A stretch of 64,000 nucleotides of DNA from Rhypophila decipiens. Its lineage: Eukaryota; Ascomycota; Sordariomycetes; Sordariales; Naviculisporaceae. Location: positions 62,001 to 126,000 of the forward strand of contig MU858062.1 in NCBI GenBank assembly GCA_033297075.1. Direction: 5' to 3'. Below the pieces are notes generated by a model that saw only the letters and a list, made by a program, of their open reading frames with translations, made no database searches and was not told the DNA's origin. Position numbers and translations under genes: made by a program. Shown here piece by piece: positions 35,704 through 46,638 of the stretch. Within the stretch, counting starts at the first letter, position 1, and each line of letters starts with the position of its first letter.

Positions 35704-37597
35704 TGTTTCTTGGATATGATGATATGAATATAGTGTGTACCACCGGTAGTACACGTACAAAGTGTCGAATAACAAAAGTCCAAACCAGTGGGAAACGGCA
35801 ACAGTATAGTGATAGACGATCGCCCAGAAGAAAAGTGCCCGATCCACCAGGAGTTAAGAATAGAATACCGCCGGGGAAAGAAAGCAAAGTCGTAACCGCC
35901 CAGCAGTGATGTCAACGAATGTAGAGTGCCGTAAATACGAATAAATGGGACTCAAGACACGAGGGCAGGACAGAAGAGGTACGTCAGCCTCTTCCTGCTG
36001 AGTCTTGGTCACCAGTCAGCACAGCTCACAGCTTATTAGTGAACCTGCTCCACCGAATATGACCTAAGGACTCGAGGAATAAGATGCCGTAAAGGGTAAA
36101 GAATGTGAAAAACGAAGGAAGGCCAGCTAGAAGCAAACAATCACCCAGCCTAGAGCGGTATTGTCAGTAAGAAGAAAAGTAGAAAAAAAACGAGAGTTTC
36201 AAGAATGGGCTTCAATCCCAGTTGACAAAGAATCAAAATAAAGAAGTGAAAGAAACGAAGGTAAAATTAGAGAAAAGAAACAGACAATGGTGAATGAAGC
36301 ATTCAATTGTCCATTATCCAGTGAAAAGGGGAAACGGGTGAAAAGGAAAAAGAATAGAAGATGGGAAAATCAATGCATGCTGTCACTCAGGTCAGGTGTA
36401 AGCAGTAGTGAGGTGAACGGCAACAAGCAAACCCGAAACCTCTCTTGACCTCACCAAACATGAGGAAAGGGCGCCTGTAATCTCCCCTTCTCTTCCGCCA
36501 ATGAAAGAAAAAAAAAAGAAACACTTGTTTCGTTTCTTTACCCATGTCCAAAGCCGAGACGCACAGCCTCCATCATATCCCACTCTTGCAAAGTGTCGGT
36601 GATGTGTTGCCATGCAAAGTCCAGAAAGGGGGGGCAGTGATGAAACGCAACGAGTTGGAGAAAAATGCTTATATGGCACCCCGTGCGCACCAGGTGTCCC
36701 CATCAAAAAGCCGAACCCTTGGTTTCCCTCTTGTTCGTCGCCAATTCATCACTTCTTGACATTTGTGCTTGTCAGTGTGTCATGAAATGCGGGATAGTGG
36801 TCAAGCTGTTTTGTCGTCCATCTAGGCAACTGGGCAGTCAAGGCGAGCATCGCGGAGAGGTCGCCGTGAGGAGTCGGTTAGCTGCCCGCGGATAGCTTCC
36901 CATGCCAAGCTCTTGCCATGTCGAGCTTTGTACGGTTCGGAATGTCACTCATATAATGAGAGAATGCAAAGAATATGCCGTAGAATGCGAGTTGTCGCCA
37001 TCGTCGTTGCCAAAGATCAGGGTCAGGATTCCGTCTGGGAAGCAGAACTGGCAGACCGATCTGAGTGGGTCCATCAAGGGACCGTTGTCAGGACCGGGCC
37101 GCACGGATTGGGTTTGAGGACAGGGTCGGCCCGGGCATCTGATTGGCTGAGAGGTCGATCTCATCCCATCTCAGCTTCCTGAACAGCGAGTCCGAGGCGT
37201 CGTCATCCATCTGCCATCTCGTCCACGTTAGGATGAAGCCAAGAGACCCAAGAATGCACTCAATCCCACCCGAATCTATTCCAGCATGGATCGGGAATTC
37301 ATAGAAAAGGCATAATTCTCCAGGCTTGCACGTTGCTTCATAATGATGACAAGTGACAGCTGACTAAAATCGCAGAAATGCACCATCTTTTTGTCTATCC
37401 GTCCCGGGGCTGAGCCGGCAACTTGTATATGTCCCTGTGTCGCCTATCATCCTTTTCTATGAGATTGCTTTCATCTAAGGGGGGTATCGTGGCTTCCCAT
37501 GATTCATCCGTGTACATCATTAATCCAAATGGGGCTACCAGTCAGTGTCAACAACACAATGGCAGACCCGTAAAACAGCGCTCGAGTATCCTCCAGC
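35704..37597. other. Intergenic DFG5/SET-like gene
   Basis: About 1.9 kb upstream of the DFG5-type gene. It includes a purine-rich A/G tract at about 36170-36370. No coding, tRNA or repeat feature is supported. Confidence 0.6.
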
Positions 37598-38754
37598 TTA
37601 CTCCTCCATCTCGTCGTCCTCGTCAGAGTCTTGATCCATCATCTCCTCGAATTCGCGATCACTAATCTCGTCGTCTTCTTGAGCATGGACTAATGAGCCT
37701 GTTAGTCTTCGAGGTCTAGACAAGAGGATTGGGTGAATGCAAACTTACTAAAGTACTTGAGGGCACCGGGCCAGAGGTCATCGCTGATAGCAATGGCAAC
37801 CTCTTCCCCAGCAGGGAAGATCTCGAGTTCGTCATCATCATCGTCCTCGTCGTCCTCATCTTCCTTCTCCTCTGCCTCCGGGAGGGCGGGCTGACCGGCC
37901 CTCTTGCGGGCACGGTTCTCGGCCTCCTTCGCACTGGCGGCCGCGCTCTCCTCGGCCGAGATTCTGTCGCCAATGTAGCCGAACCAGCAGAAGAAGCTCT
38001 GTCCACCAAGTCCGACTTCCTCAATCTTGGCCTTGAGGGCCTGTTGCTTGGCAGTAAGAGGCTTCTTCTCCTTCTTGTTGGCTGTGACGCCGTTCTGCTG
38101 CTCCTCGTCCCAGACAGCCTTGACAAGAGACAAGAGGCCATTGGTCAGGTCTTTGCCCTCCTTCCACCTGATCTCAACCGGCTCGCTGACGAGAGCGGTA
38201 TATCCTTCGGGGGAGCGGCGGTACCAGAACTTCTTCTCGAGGACGCGGTCCTCAAAGTAGTCGTTCTCGTTGAACTCCCACCGGATGGAGACGCTGCGAG
38301 GCTCGCCGTTTCCGCCATTCTCAATCTCAAAGTGTGATACAGAGAGTCTGGTCAGGGACATGAGCAGGACGGCCGAGTCGGTGGGCTGGATCCACTCGTC
38401 GATATCAGGAGGCGCTTGCTCCAGGACGAGAGGCCAGAAGTTGGGGATCTGGGAGACGAGCCTCTCGCGCTTCTCGTAGAGGGGCTTGGTCATCTCGAAC
38501 TGCTTGCGGACTTGATAAAAGTTAGCTTGGTGATCCAGAAACATGTACCCAGGTTGTCGGTCAGGGGCGCGTTAAGCTCTTGACGGGTAGGTGATGTTGT
38601 ACGAGGTCAAACGCGCGCTGCCGTAGGACCGCAGTAGAATGTAGAAAAGAACGAGCGGCAACTTACTGATCTCGGTCTCGACATCCTCGAACTCAGCCTC
38701 GAGATCGGCGAGCTCGCCGTAGGTGACACCAGTATCTTCCAAAGAGGCAGCCAT
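37598..38754 (-). CDS. NAP/SET (Vps75-like) histone chaperone
   Basis: Three exons: 38754-38667, 38510-37749 and 37689-37598, 313 residues. A coiled dimerisation helix at the N-terminus is followed by the NAP earmuff domain with SQIPNFWPLVLEQ, IRWEFNENDYFEDRVLEKKFWY and FFCWFGYIGDR. The C-terminus is strongly acidic (EKEDEDDEDDDDDE and the end DSDEDDEMEE). The short helix and the SQIPNFW block place it with SET/Vps75 rather than Nap1. These proteins bind H3-H4 or H2A-H2B; Vps75 also stimulates Rtt109 acetylation. Intron 1 (156 nt) is long; its acceptor TTTATCAAG keeps the frame. Confidence 0.88.
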
Positions 38755-40110
38755 TTTTGCGATGAGTGTGAGAAGAATTGGTGAGGGTAACAGAAGCAGA
38801 AAATTTGGGTTGTTCCGTCGTGAGAAGAGGTGGAAAGGACGGCTGATCGCGGGGTAGCTATTATATGAAAAAAAAATTCCAACCCAAAGAGAAAGAAAAA
38901 AAAAGTTGGCCCCTCAACCCCACGACAATCCCATGCACATCATGCACTAGCCATCCACGGTACCAGTAGATTGAATCGTTGGCAATGTTATGGAGGGTTG
39001 GTCTCCGCTTTGGGTTGCGTCGCTACGTTAGCAACCGAAGTTGGCGGTGGCCGCGATTCGAGCAGAGCGGACTTTTTAATTTTTCTTCTTCTCCACGGCA
39101 GGCACTCAGCGTTGGGTGGTAACGGCTTTGGCTTGGACTTGGGAGCTGTCCCTTGAAAGCTATAAATCAGTCATTGTAGCACAGATTTCCCCTCAGTCCC
39201 TTCACCGCTTCGTTATCCTGAGATACGGGATGAAGGTTTCGAAGCTTTACATCTGAAGGACTGGGGCAGGAAATCTCCTCTCCATCCGGCCTTACTTTTA
39301 TATACAGTCTGTTTATATGGGACAAACAGATATAAATCAGGATGATACGATTTTCATCTCAAATAAACCGTTCTTACAGATACAGTCATTTCCTCCATCT
39401 AAAAGTAGGTTGTTCCAAAATTCTATGAACCTCGAGACACAACATGGTTTTCTTCTTGTCGATAAGAAAATACCCCACTACATATAGATATTTCGACAAC
39501 CCCCCCACAATGTTTTGTGAACCCTGATGACCCCTCATGCCAGGGTGCACCCAGGGGACGAGAACTAAGACGCCCCACCATCCCAAGACCCCTATTATAG
39601 GACTGTGCTGTATGAATGCCATCAACAAGGCCGAGGTAACGCACTCGGAAAATGGGCTACGGAGGCTTTGTGGCTTTTTCTTAGTACTCATATGCCAGAA
39701 GTCATATAGATATATATATATATACCCTCTCAGAAGCAGAAGAAAGTTTGTTGAAGTGGGGAGATGGGTGTTGCAACTTTAGTTTTGCCGACTATCGTCC
39801 TTGTTGCTAGGTCAATGGCGCCTCTTGTATCCTAGGCACCGATTTAATCCATGCCACTCGAGAGCAGCCCTTTCCTTGGTCCAGTCCCAATTCCATGCCG
39901 TTTATTCATGTCCAAAGCCAAGGTGGTACAGGGTATATAGGTCTGGGATACTCACGTAAGCATGGAAGGTATGCATAATTTGTACGAATTGGTCCGTATG
40001 TATGCAATTCCGGGGTCTTCGTGTTCCATGTCCCCTTCAAATCCAGTTTGCCTTTCCCATCTCCATTGTGTCTGTATCTCTGTTTGCTCTCTCCCATTCT
40101 GGAAAGACCA
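38755..40110. other. Intergenic SET-like/exonuclease
   Basis: About 1.36 kb. A (TA)n microsatellite lies at about 39705-39724. No gene seen. Confidence 0.6.
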
Positions 40111-42199
40111 TCATGTTCTCAACAAATTCTTGCCAACAAAATGGTAGTACCTCCACGAGCTGAGAGCCTCCTTGGGCACGCAACTCAGGAGCTCGCTCTT
40201 CAGCCTGGCACCATCATATGGCAGCTTTTCCAGCCTGATCGTCTCAAGGATATAGTTCACCACGGTGGTAGTCTGCAGCGGCGGATTTCTCAGCAGCGCG
40301 GCAATCTCTTTCGGGCCCAGATCGGTATTGTTATGCCACATGTAATACGCCCTTAGCTGGTAGGCCGCGGCGTAGCTGTTTTGTTTGACGTTGGCAAGGA
40401 TGGGTTTATTGCTCCGATATTCCGCCGCGAGAGCTTCGGCGTCTGCAACTCTCTTGTCTTTTGGTTGTTGAGGGGAGGGCAACGACTTGGTTGTCGTTTC
40501 TTTCGTTGAAGATTGTCCTGGGAGGAGAAGCGGCTCGCTTGAATCATCACCTTCGATCAAAATGGTGTCTTTGAGGGAGTCGAGGTATTTCTCTGACGGT
40601 GAAACGGTTTGGTTTGCGCCTGTGTCAGTCTCTTGTGGTGGTGCCTCTTCGGCAGTCGGGAGCACGACTCCGTCTGCGAGCCGGATAGGCTTGCCTTCCT
40701 CTACAAAATGGGGCAGAGGAGGCGTAGGATCCAATTTCTGGCGCAGATGGTCCAATGTGGCATATAGCTGAACGGCGGCATAAGCGTCTGAGGCCGAGTC
40801 TAATCATGGCGGTGTGTGAATTAGCAAGACGAGCCTGGTCAATTTCTTGTTGCCACAGGATAGCACTATCTTGCGTTTACTTACAAACGATCTGATCCAT
40901 TTTCAAGGCTCGCGACCAGGCACTGCTACGAACCATGGACCCCTTGAAAAGTGGCAGGCGGAGATACTCCTGCACTTGACTTGCCAGGCTCACCAGCTTC
41001 CTATTGATGAACTGATACTCCTCGCTGGTCGAGAATTTGACCAGCTTATAGAGGTTACTCAGTTCAAAAACGCCGCGGGAGTCAATCAAGAGATACTTTC
41101 TCAGACGAGTGCAGTCCCCCTTGATGGCGACTCCCACCTTGGTAACGCCCGGGTCCTCCATGATCTTTTTCAATGAAGGGGCGACCAGGCCGCTTTTTTC
41201 ATTAAACAGGGCGACATGAAAAAGCCCGATGCGGGATTTGGATGCGAGTTGGACGAGGGAGACATTCTTCTTCGCACCCTGAGCAGACGACGCATCCGGC
41301 TCCCATTCAAGATCAAATCCTAGGAGCTCTTCGTCCATAAAGTACTGCTGAAGAACCCGCTCCGTCGTGTACTGGCTTGTGCAGTAGTGGACCTTAATCT
41401 TCGTGTTCAAGTCGCCATTCTCGTCGGGCCCTCTGTACAGGTTGTATGACCAGTAAGACTCTGGACTGTCCTGGGACGCGAGCTTGGCCGCCCGGAACAC
41501 GTCAGGAGGGATCTTGTATTCCAATGGCGTGAAAGGTGGCTCCATGTCCGCGGGATCCTCTTTCGCTTCCCCGACCGCCGCACTCTCATGCGCCTCTATA
41601 GATGCCTCCGATGGTTTAGTCCTGTCATCGGGGGTCGGTTCAGCCCCAGAAACCGGAACAGCAGTGGTAACATGCTGCGTTTCCACAGCATTATCAGCGG
41701 CCACCAGGTTTTCACCCAATGATCCGCTTCCAGATGTGACACGAGACTCGTTCTCAGATCCCGAGACAACAGCTGGCGCGCTGTAGAAGCGCGTGGTAGG
41801 TAACCGCGGATATACCACTCTCGTATCGCCAGCAAAGACAAAGCCCCGGCTGGGATGCCAGATATTGGACTTTCTCTGCTGGGACTCCATCCTGAGAAGG
41901 TTGTTTGGCAGAGTGTATATTCTAGCCGACTGTGGTAACTCTGGTGTTGTTGCCGCCGGTGCTGTCTGTGGCGAGGGAGATGACGATAATACCGACGACG
42001 AAGAAGAAGTGAACGAGCGAGTAGGCTGCGTTAAGTTGCCAAGTCCGCTGCTAACACCACCATGTGCTCCTGAGCACGATTGTACCGAGGAGGAGGAGGA
42101 AGAAGTCGCCGCGGCTGCGGCTGTCCTCATTGACCTGACTGTGGATTCGGCAGCAGCTTGGGCAGAGGAACGGACCACGCCATGTCTTGAAAATTTCAT
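40111..42199 (-). CDS. DEDDy 3'-5' exonuclease domain protein (WRN/RNase D type)
   Basis: Two exons: 42199-40885 and 40799-40111, 667 residues. The exonuclease has exo I GFDLEWEP (D296, E298), exo II GVAIKGDCTRLRKYL (D362) and exo III YSASD (Y439, D443), a complete DEDDy set. The intron lies inside exo III and joins Y to SASD exactly. About 230 N-terminal residues are low complexity, Ser/Ala-rich and basic at the very start, so a mitochondrial presequence is possible. The C-terminus carries a helical block (LGPKEIAALLRNPPLQTTTVVNYILETI) like the HTH found after RecQ/RNase D modules. Substrate (RNA or DNA) is not shown by the sequence. An upstream in-frame ATG at 42412 would add a hydrophobic leader and seems less likely. 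Confidence 0.85.
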
Positions 42200-42744
42200 A
42201 ACGCCGGGATGGCAAAATAACCAAAGAAAAACAAGAAAATACCCATAAATGAGTGAAAATAGGCAGACACGCCCTAAGTCAATGTCATTTCGACCAACCA
42301 ATAACGTATATAAACAGGGGGTTGGTCGGTTCAATTGGGATTGAGCCTTAGGTGTGACGCGCACTGGTAGGGTTCTGGGGAGGAGGCGGTTGGAGAGTTT
42401 CCTGAACCTCATTCAGGCACCTGGACTGCACTGGATAAAAGGAAGCATTTACACAATGAACCCTGATTTTAGGCACTGGTGAATAATTGCACTAAAACGG
42501 GAGTTTCAGCTCCAAGGCTTGCACTCCCCGGTAGCACGATATCACGGGCTCTCGCACCTCCCCGCACAGTGCACTGAAGCAGCATCTCACACTGGGCTCA
42601 CCACTACAGCAAACCACAGCAGCACTCGTCTTGAGAGATGCCCACGATTTCTTGGCACCACTAAACATCAAGATCTCGACAGCTTCTAATTGACAGAACA
42701 TTGTCCCTTTCATTCATCAACGTCAACAAGGAATAAAAATCATC
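42200..42744. other. Divergent promoter region exonuclease/lsm5
   Basis: About 545 bp between divergent starts. Nothing else seen. Confidence 0.6.
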
Positions 42745-43353
42745 ATGGCATCTCAGCTGCTCCCTCTGGGTAAGTCAAGACTAACCCGCTCAATCATCAC
42801 CGAGTCCACTGAAAGACTGACAATCCCCAAATTGAAAAACAGAGCTCATCGACAAGTGCGTGGGATCCCGCATCTGGGTGGTCATGAAAGGCGACAAAGG
42901 TATTTTTCCACATGGCACACCACCAAATCTTCAATGCCCAGAAGAGTCGAGCTTTCTAACCAACTTTTTTCATCATCAGAATTCGCCGGTACACTGGTCG
43001 GATTCGACGACTACGTCAGTACGTGAATCCAGTCCTGCCCTCACCATGCTGCTGGTACTCGCAAACTCATGTCCTTCAACATCCCCAATGCTAATTAAAC
43101 CAACAGACATGGTCCTAGAAGACGTAACAGAGTTGTAAGTTCTCACTTGTCTCTCATACCCTGCCAACCAATACTGACTTGCCGCAGTGACTACTCCGGC
43201 AACCACGCCAAACTCAAGAAGATCCTCCTGAACGGCAACAACATCTGCATGGTAAGTTCTCCAGCCCGACCCCCAAACCAACAAAGCACTGATGTTGACT
43301 AACTGATTCAGCTGATACCCGGTGGCGAGGGACCCGTGGCAGCGACGCCATGA
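42745..43353 (+). CDS. lsm5: U6 snRNA-associated Sm-like protein LSm5
   Basis: Six exons: 42745-42769, 42843-42899, 42980-43018, 43107-43134, 43188-43251 and 43312-43353, only 84 residues. Sm1 motif: [34 protein letters not shown]; Sm2 motif: ILLNGNNICMLIPGG. The start MASQLLPLELIDKC is typical for LSm5. It is part of the LSm2-8 ring on U6 snRNA and the LSm1-7 ring in mRNA decay. Five introns in a 255-nt coding sequence is the highest density in the window. It is convergent with rpb11. Confidence 0.95.
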
Positions 43354-43923
43354 AAAATATCAACTCTATACCCATGATGAGGAAGAGAGAGAGGAAGCAG
43401 CAGATAATCACGGGCGTGTCGTCTGGGTCAAGAAAGCTCAATATAGTGATACCAAAATAAAGACGTCTCTTTCTTTCCGAGTACTCGGTGTAATGATGCC
43501 ATACACAAAGGCTGTGCTTTCATCCTAAGCGCGCACGGATATGGGAACATGCCAATACACCACTATCATCATGGGAGGGGTGCGAGGAGAAGAGGAAGGA
43601 CATAATATCCTTGCCCACCGCAATATCATATAGGGTGAAAGTTTGACCCCTTCATTGTATGCTGTACCCATACCCCGAGCATACAATAGTCGACCTTGAA
43701 TCAAGACCGGATTTTATGGCAAAAATACCCTTAATACCCGCTTGAGCAAGAAACCATACGGTCTGCTTTTAGATATCCATTCGCCTGCCCTTAAAACCGG
43801 GCCAAAAAAAAAGAAAAAGCCAAAAAAAAAGCCAAGACATGGAGCCGCAGAGCTGGCGGTCTTGTAAAAAGCAAATGATACCAATCCTCAGACGCACATT
43901 CCCCAATTTTTCACATCCTTATT
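43354..43923. other. Convergent 3' flanks lsm5/rpb11
   Basis: About 570 bp with A-runs at about 43805-43835. No gene seen. Confidence 0.6.
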
Positions 43924-44586
43924 CTAGAGTCCATCCCCGGCACCGCCCTGGTCACCTTGGTCGGCAAACTGGCGCAGCGCCAATTCCTTCTGGAACTCAC
44001 GGCCCGTGTGACCCAACTGCGATACGAGCAGCTTGCATGTGCTGATGAACGCCTCGCGGGGCGTGATGGTTCCGTCTGTTTGGACGCGGAGCAAGACTTC
44101 GGCTACGTTGGGATGAGCAACTGTTGGCGTGGGTGGTGGGTCAGTAAATTGTAATATCTCCTCGGCGGAAGTGTGTGTGCATGTGAAAAGATGAGCGAGG
44201 AGAAAACAAAATAAAAACGCACCTTTGTATGCGGCAAACAGGACCTTGTCAGCTTTCTTGAGGTACTCAGAGAGCAAGTTGCCGAGCGTGTGGTCTTCTT
44301 TCTTGAGCAAGAAGTCGGAGCAGTTTGACATGCCTGGTAGGTTGAGAAGAGATCGAAGCTGTTAGCGATGTGGAGGGAAAAAGAAATGGGAAATTGTCCT
44401 GGGAATCATGTTTACTTACTCGTCACGACAGTCTCGGTGATCTTCTTCTCGCCATCCCCGAGCAAGAATGTCTCGAATCTGGTGCCCAGAAGAGCGAATT
44501 AGCAAGACGGTCGCATAGGCTCAGTCGTACAAAATAATCCACACGCACTCCGGGGCATTGTTATGTTGCGGGTTGACGCTAGCCAT
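43924..44586 (-). CDS. rpb11: RNA polymerase II subunit RPB11
   Basis: Four exons: 44586-44549, 44478-44420, 44333-44223 and 44120-43924, 134 residues (yeast 120). The alpha-like dimerisation fold shows in FETFLLGDGEKKI, the signature KKEDHTLGNLL, LFAAYKVAHPN and a C-terminal helix (TCKLLVSQLGHTGREFQKEL). RPB11 pairs with RPB3 as the eukaryotic counterpart of the bacterial alpha dimer. The KEDHTLGNL block separates it from the Pol I/III subunit AC19, though the short size means paralogue confusion cannot be wholly excluded. The introns are 67-102 nt. Confidence 0.92.
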
Positions 44587-45814
44587 TTTGCTTGTTCTGG
44601 GATCCTTATTGAAAGATGATGGGTTGAAGATGGATGGGATGTTCTGGGGTCTTGGTTGAAAATGAAGGAGTGAAGATGGATGGGAGGTGTGTTGTGTGTT
44701 GTGGATGGTGGGTTAAGAACGAGTTGGGCCAGCTCAAAATATGAGATTGAATGGGTGACGACTTCGTGCTCTTCCCTCCACCGTGACGCATTTGTGAATT
44801 TTGGTTGACCTCTTCAATCCCAACTTCATTATACCTGGGAGTGAGTTCATCGACCCGTTTTAAAGATGACTTCATCCTCTTCAATGAGTTCTGCCGAGGT
44901 CGTCCGAAAAAGAAAGAGCCCCCCTCAATCCAGTTCATTGATAACCTGAAGCGCTTTCCTCGATCCGTTTCCAACGATGAGTTCATCCACTCTTGAGAGT
45001 GTTGAAAAGGGCTCCCTCCTCTCCGGATGACCTCCTCGACTCATCTCAAACAAGCCCTGTCGTGGTTTCCTCGCAACGCTCGAAACCATGGCGCTATCTT
45101 TGTCGCCACCCTCGAGGAGGGCCCCTTCCTCTTGTGTTGAGCGTATTGACGTTGTTGACACCCCGTCATATTTCTCCCGACCCCGACCCCATCCCCAGCA
45201 CCATCTCATCGCTCTCTCTTCATCTCCATGGCATCTTAGTACCCCTTTTGCCAGTGAATCTCAACCACCCTGCTTATAGCAACCCGAGAAAACAAGGCTG
45301 AAAGAACTAAGCCAAACAGGAAATAAGAAAATGACCAACCGATCTGGAGCGTTCATCTTGGAACTATATTCGTCTGGCTCCCAAGAAAATTAAGATATAT
45401 TTTTTCCCCAAGAAAGAAAACCGTCGTGTAGTGGCTGTCGTGAAAGATGAAGCTGAAACGAGGAGAAAAAGAAAGATATATGATTAAAGGATGTGAATGC
45501 CTGGCACTTTTGCGTATCCAACTGACGGAGAGAGAGAGAGAATAAACGGTAAAATATGTGAAATGTAGTAACCAAAAGTTGGAAGGGCAGGAGAAAAGTA
45601 TTTAAAGTTGAAGTTGATGAGAGTTTGGCAGACAAAGGTTAAGCTGGACGGCAATGACCTGAACCTTAAGGAAAGGCAATAAACGGTCAAAAGTGGGTCC
45701 ACTTGATCCCTGTCGCTGATCACTGAGGAATTTTGGTCAGTGCGTTCAAGGAGCCCCTGATACCAAATACACTGTGCACAGTGCATTCTCAATGGATTCA
45801 GCCTTATGGATCGC
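44587..45814. other. Intergenic upstream of rpb11
   Basis: About 1.2 kb with no supported gene. A perfect 14-bp palindrome CACTGTGCACAGTG at 45770-45783 lies 31 bp before the transposable element. Confidence 0.6.
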
Positions 45815-45816
45815 TA

Positions 45817-45932
45817 CCCGTCAGGGGCTATAATCGCACCTGACCCTCTAGCTCCGCTAGAGGGTCAGGGCGGTTGATTCGTAAAAAAACAGTTGATTCG
45901 TAAAAAAACAGTTGATTCGAAAATTTATTATC
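45817..45932 (+). repeat. Left terminal inverted repeat of the MITE
   Basis: 116 bp pairing with the right arm. It holds a hairpin at 45840-45868 (CTGACCCTCTAG, 5-nt loop, CTAGAGGGTCAG) and two tandem copies of a 19-bp unit, GTTGATTCGTAAAAAAACA, at 45873-45891 and 45892-45910. Confidence 0.9.
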
Positions 45933-45942
45933 CCCATAGATA

Positions 45943-45954
45943 ACCCTAACCCTA
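45943..45954 (-). repeat. Telomere-like CCCTAA repeat inside the MITE
   Basis: Two CCCTAA units (plus a flanking TAA before them), facing away from the TTAGGG copies in the other half of the element. Confidence 0.8.
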
Positions 45955-46032
45955 AGACTGCTCAGACCACCCAAAACTCTAAATTTCCTCTTATCAGGAT
46001 CTTATCGACGATGCACGTGCCACACTCTCTCC

Positions 46033-46076
46033 AGGGTTAGGGTTATACGTACTATAATTTGCCCAGGGTTAGGGTT
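46033..46076 (+). repeat. Two telomere-like TTAGGG arrays inside the MITE
   Basis: AGGGTTAGGGTTA at 46033-46045 and AGGGTTAGGGTT at 46065-46076, separated by 19 bp. Both are in the orientation opposite to the CCCTAA copy at 45943. Confidence 0.8.
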
Positions 46077-46085
46077 GTATGTGTC

Positions 46086-46182
46086 GATAATAAATTTTCG
46101 AATCAACCGTTTTTTTACGAATCAACCGCCCTGACCCTCTAGTGGAGCTAGAGGGTCAGGTGCGATTATAGCCCCTGACGGG
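46086..46182 (-). repeat. Right terminal inverted repeat of the MITE
   Basis: 97 bp, reverse complement of the left arm apart from a few changes and one missing 19-bp unit. Its internal hairpin lies at 46131-46159 with loop TGGAG against CTCCG in the left arm. Confidence 0.9.
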
Positions 46183-46184
46183 TA

Positions 46185-46638
46185 GAGTTCACTGTGCTGT
46201 AACAACATGACAAGTGGAACACAGCAAGACGCCACGACTTGTTCGAGGCTGAAGATAGGTCATATGGGAAAACGTTAATCAGGATCACATGCTATTAACG
46301 CTATATGGAACTACATGGATATTTTTCAAGTATCGTAATATGCTAAGCTCTAACCCTCACAACAGCAAATAATACAAACTGCAATCGCTGCGACGCTTGA
46401 TCTTATGGTAATGACAAAAGAAAATAACAAAGGAAAAATAAAGCCATGTCGACAACGCAACGTGCTCCTCATCCCATCTAGTATTCTCTCAAATCAAAAA
46501 AGATAGTTCGAGCCATTCGTCTGTACTCTTCCAGCTCCCCCAACCCCGTACAATGATCCAAAATGTGAGAAAGCGGGAATAAATATCAACTGTACCTTAC
46601 TCCTGCTCATGTTCGTAATGTCGTCAGATATCGCATGC
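46185..46638. other. Intergenic between MITE and AVT3-like gene
   Basis: About 450 bp of AT-rich 3' flank. No gene seen. Confidence 0.6.

Larger units (their letters stand above)
45817..46182. mobile_element. Palindromic MITE with TA target duplication and telomere-like core
   Basis: A 366-bp non-coding element flanked by TA on both sides (45815-45816 and 46183-46184). Its ends are near-perfect inverted repeats beginning CCCGTCAGGGGCTATAATCGC. The left arm is 116 bp and the right arm 97 bp; the difference is one extra 19-bp unit in the left arm. Each arm has its own internal hairpin. The core carries three short TTAGGG-type arrays. A TA duplication and long inverted repeats without a coding region point to a MITE mobilised by a Tc1/mariner-pogo (Fot1-like) transposase; no transposase lies in the window. 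Confidence 0.85.

Noticed and set aside
39705..39724. TA-rich microsatellite considered as an origin or regulatory element
   Set aside because: Simple repeat of a kind common in fungal spacers, with no further structure around it.
44606..44986. 126-codon minus-strand frame upstream of rpb11
   Set aside because: Ser/Thr/His-rich without domain or splice support; fits the rpb11 5' flank.
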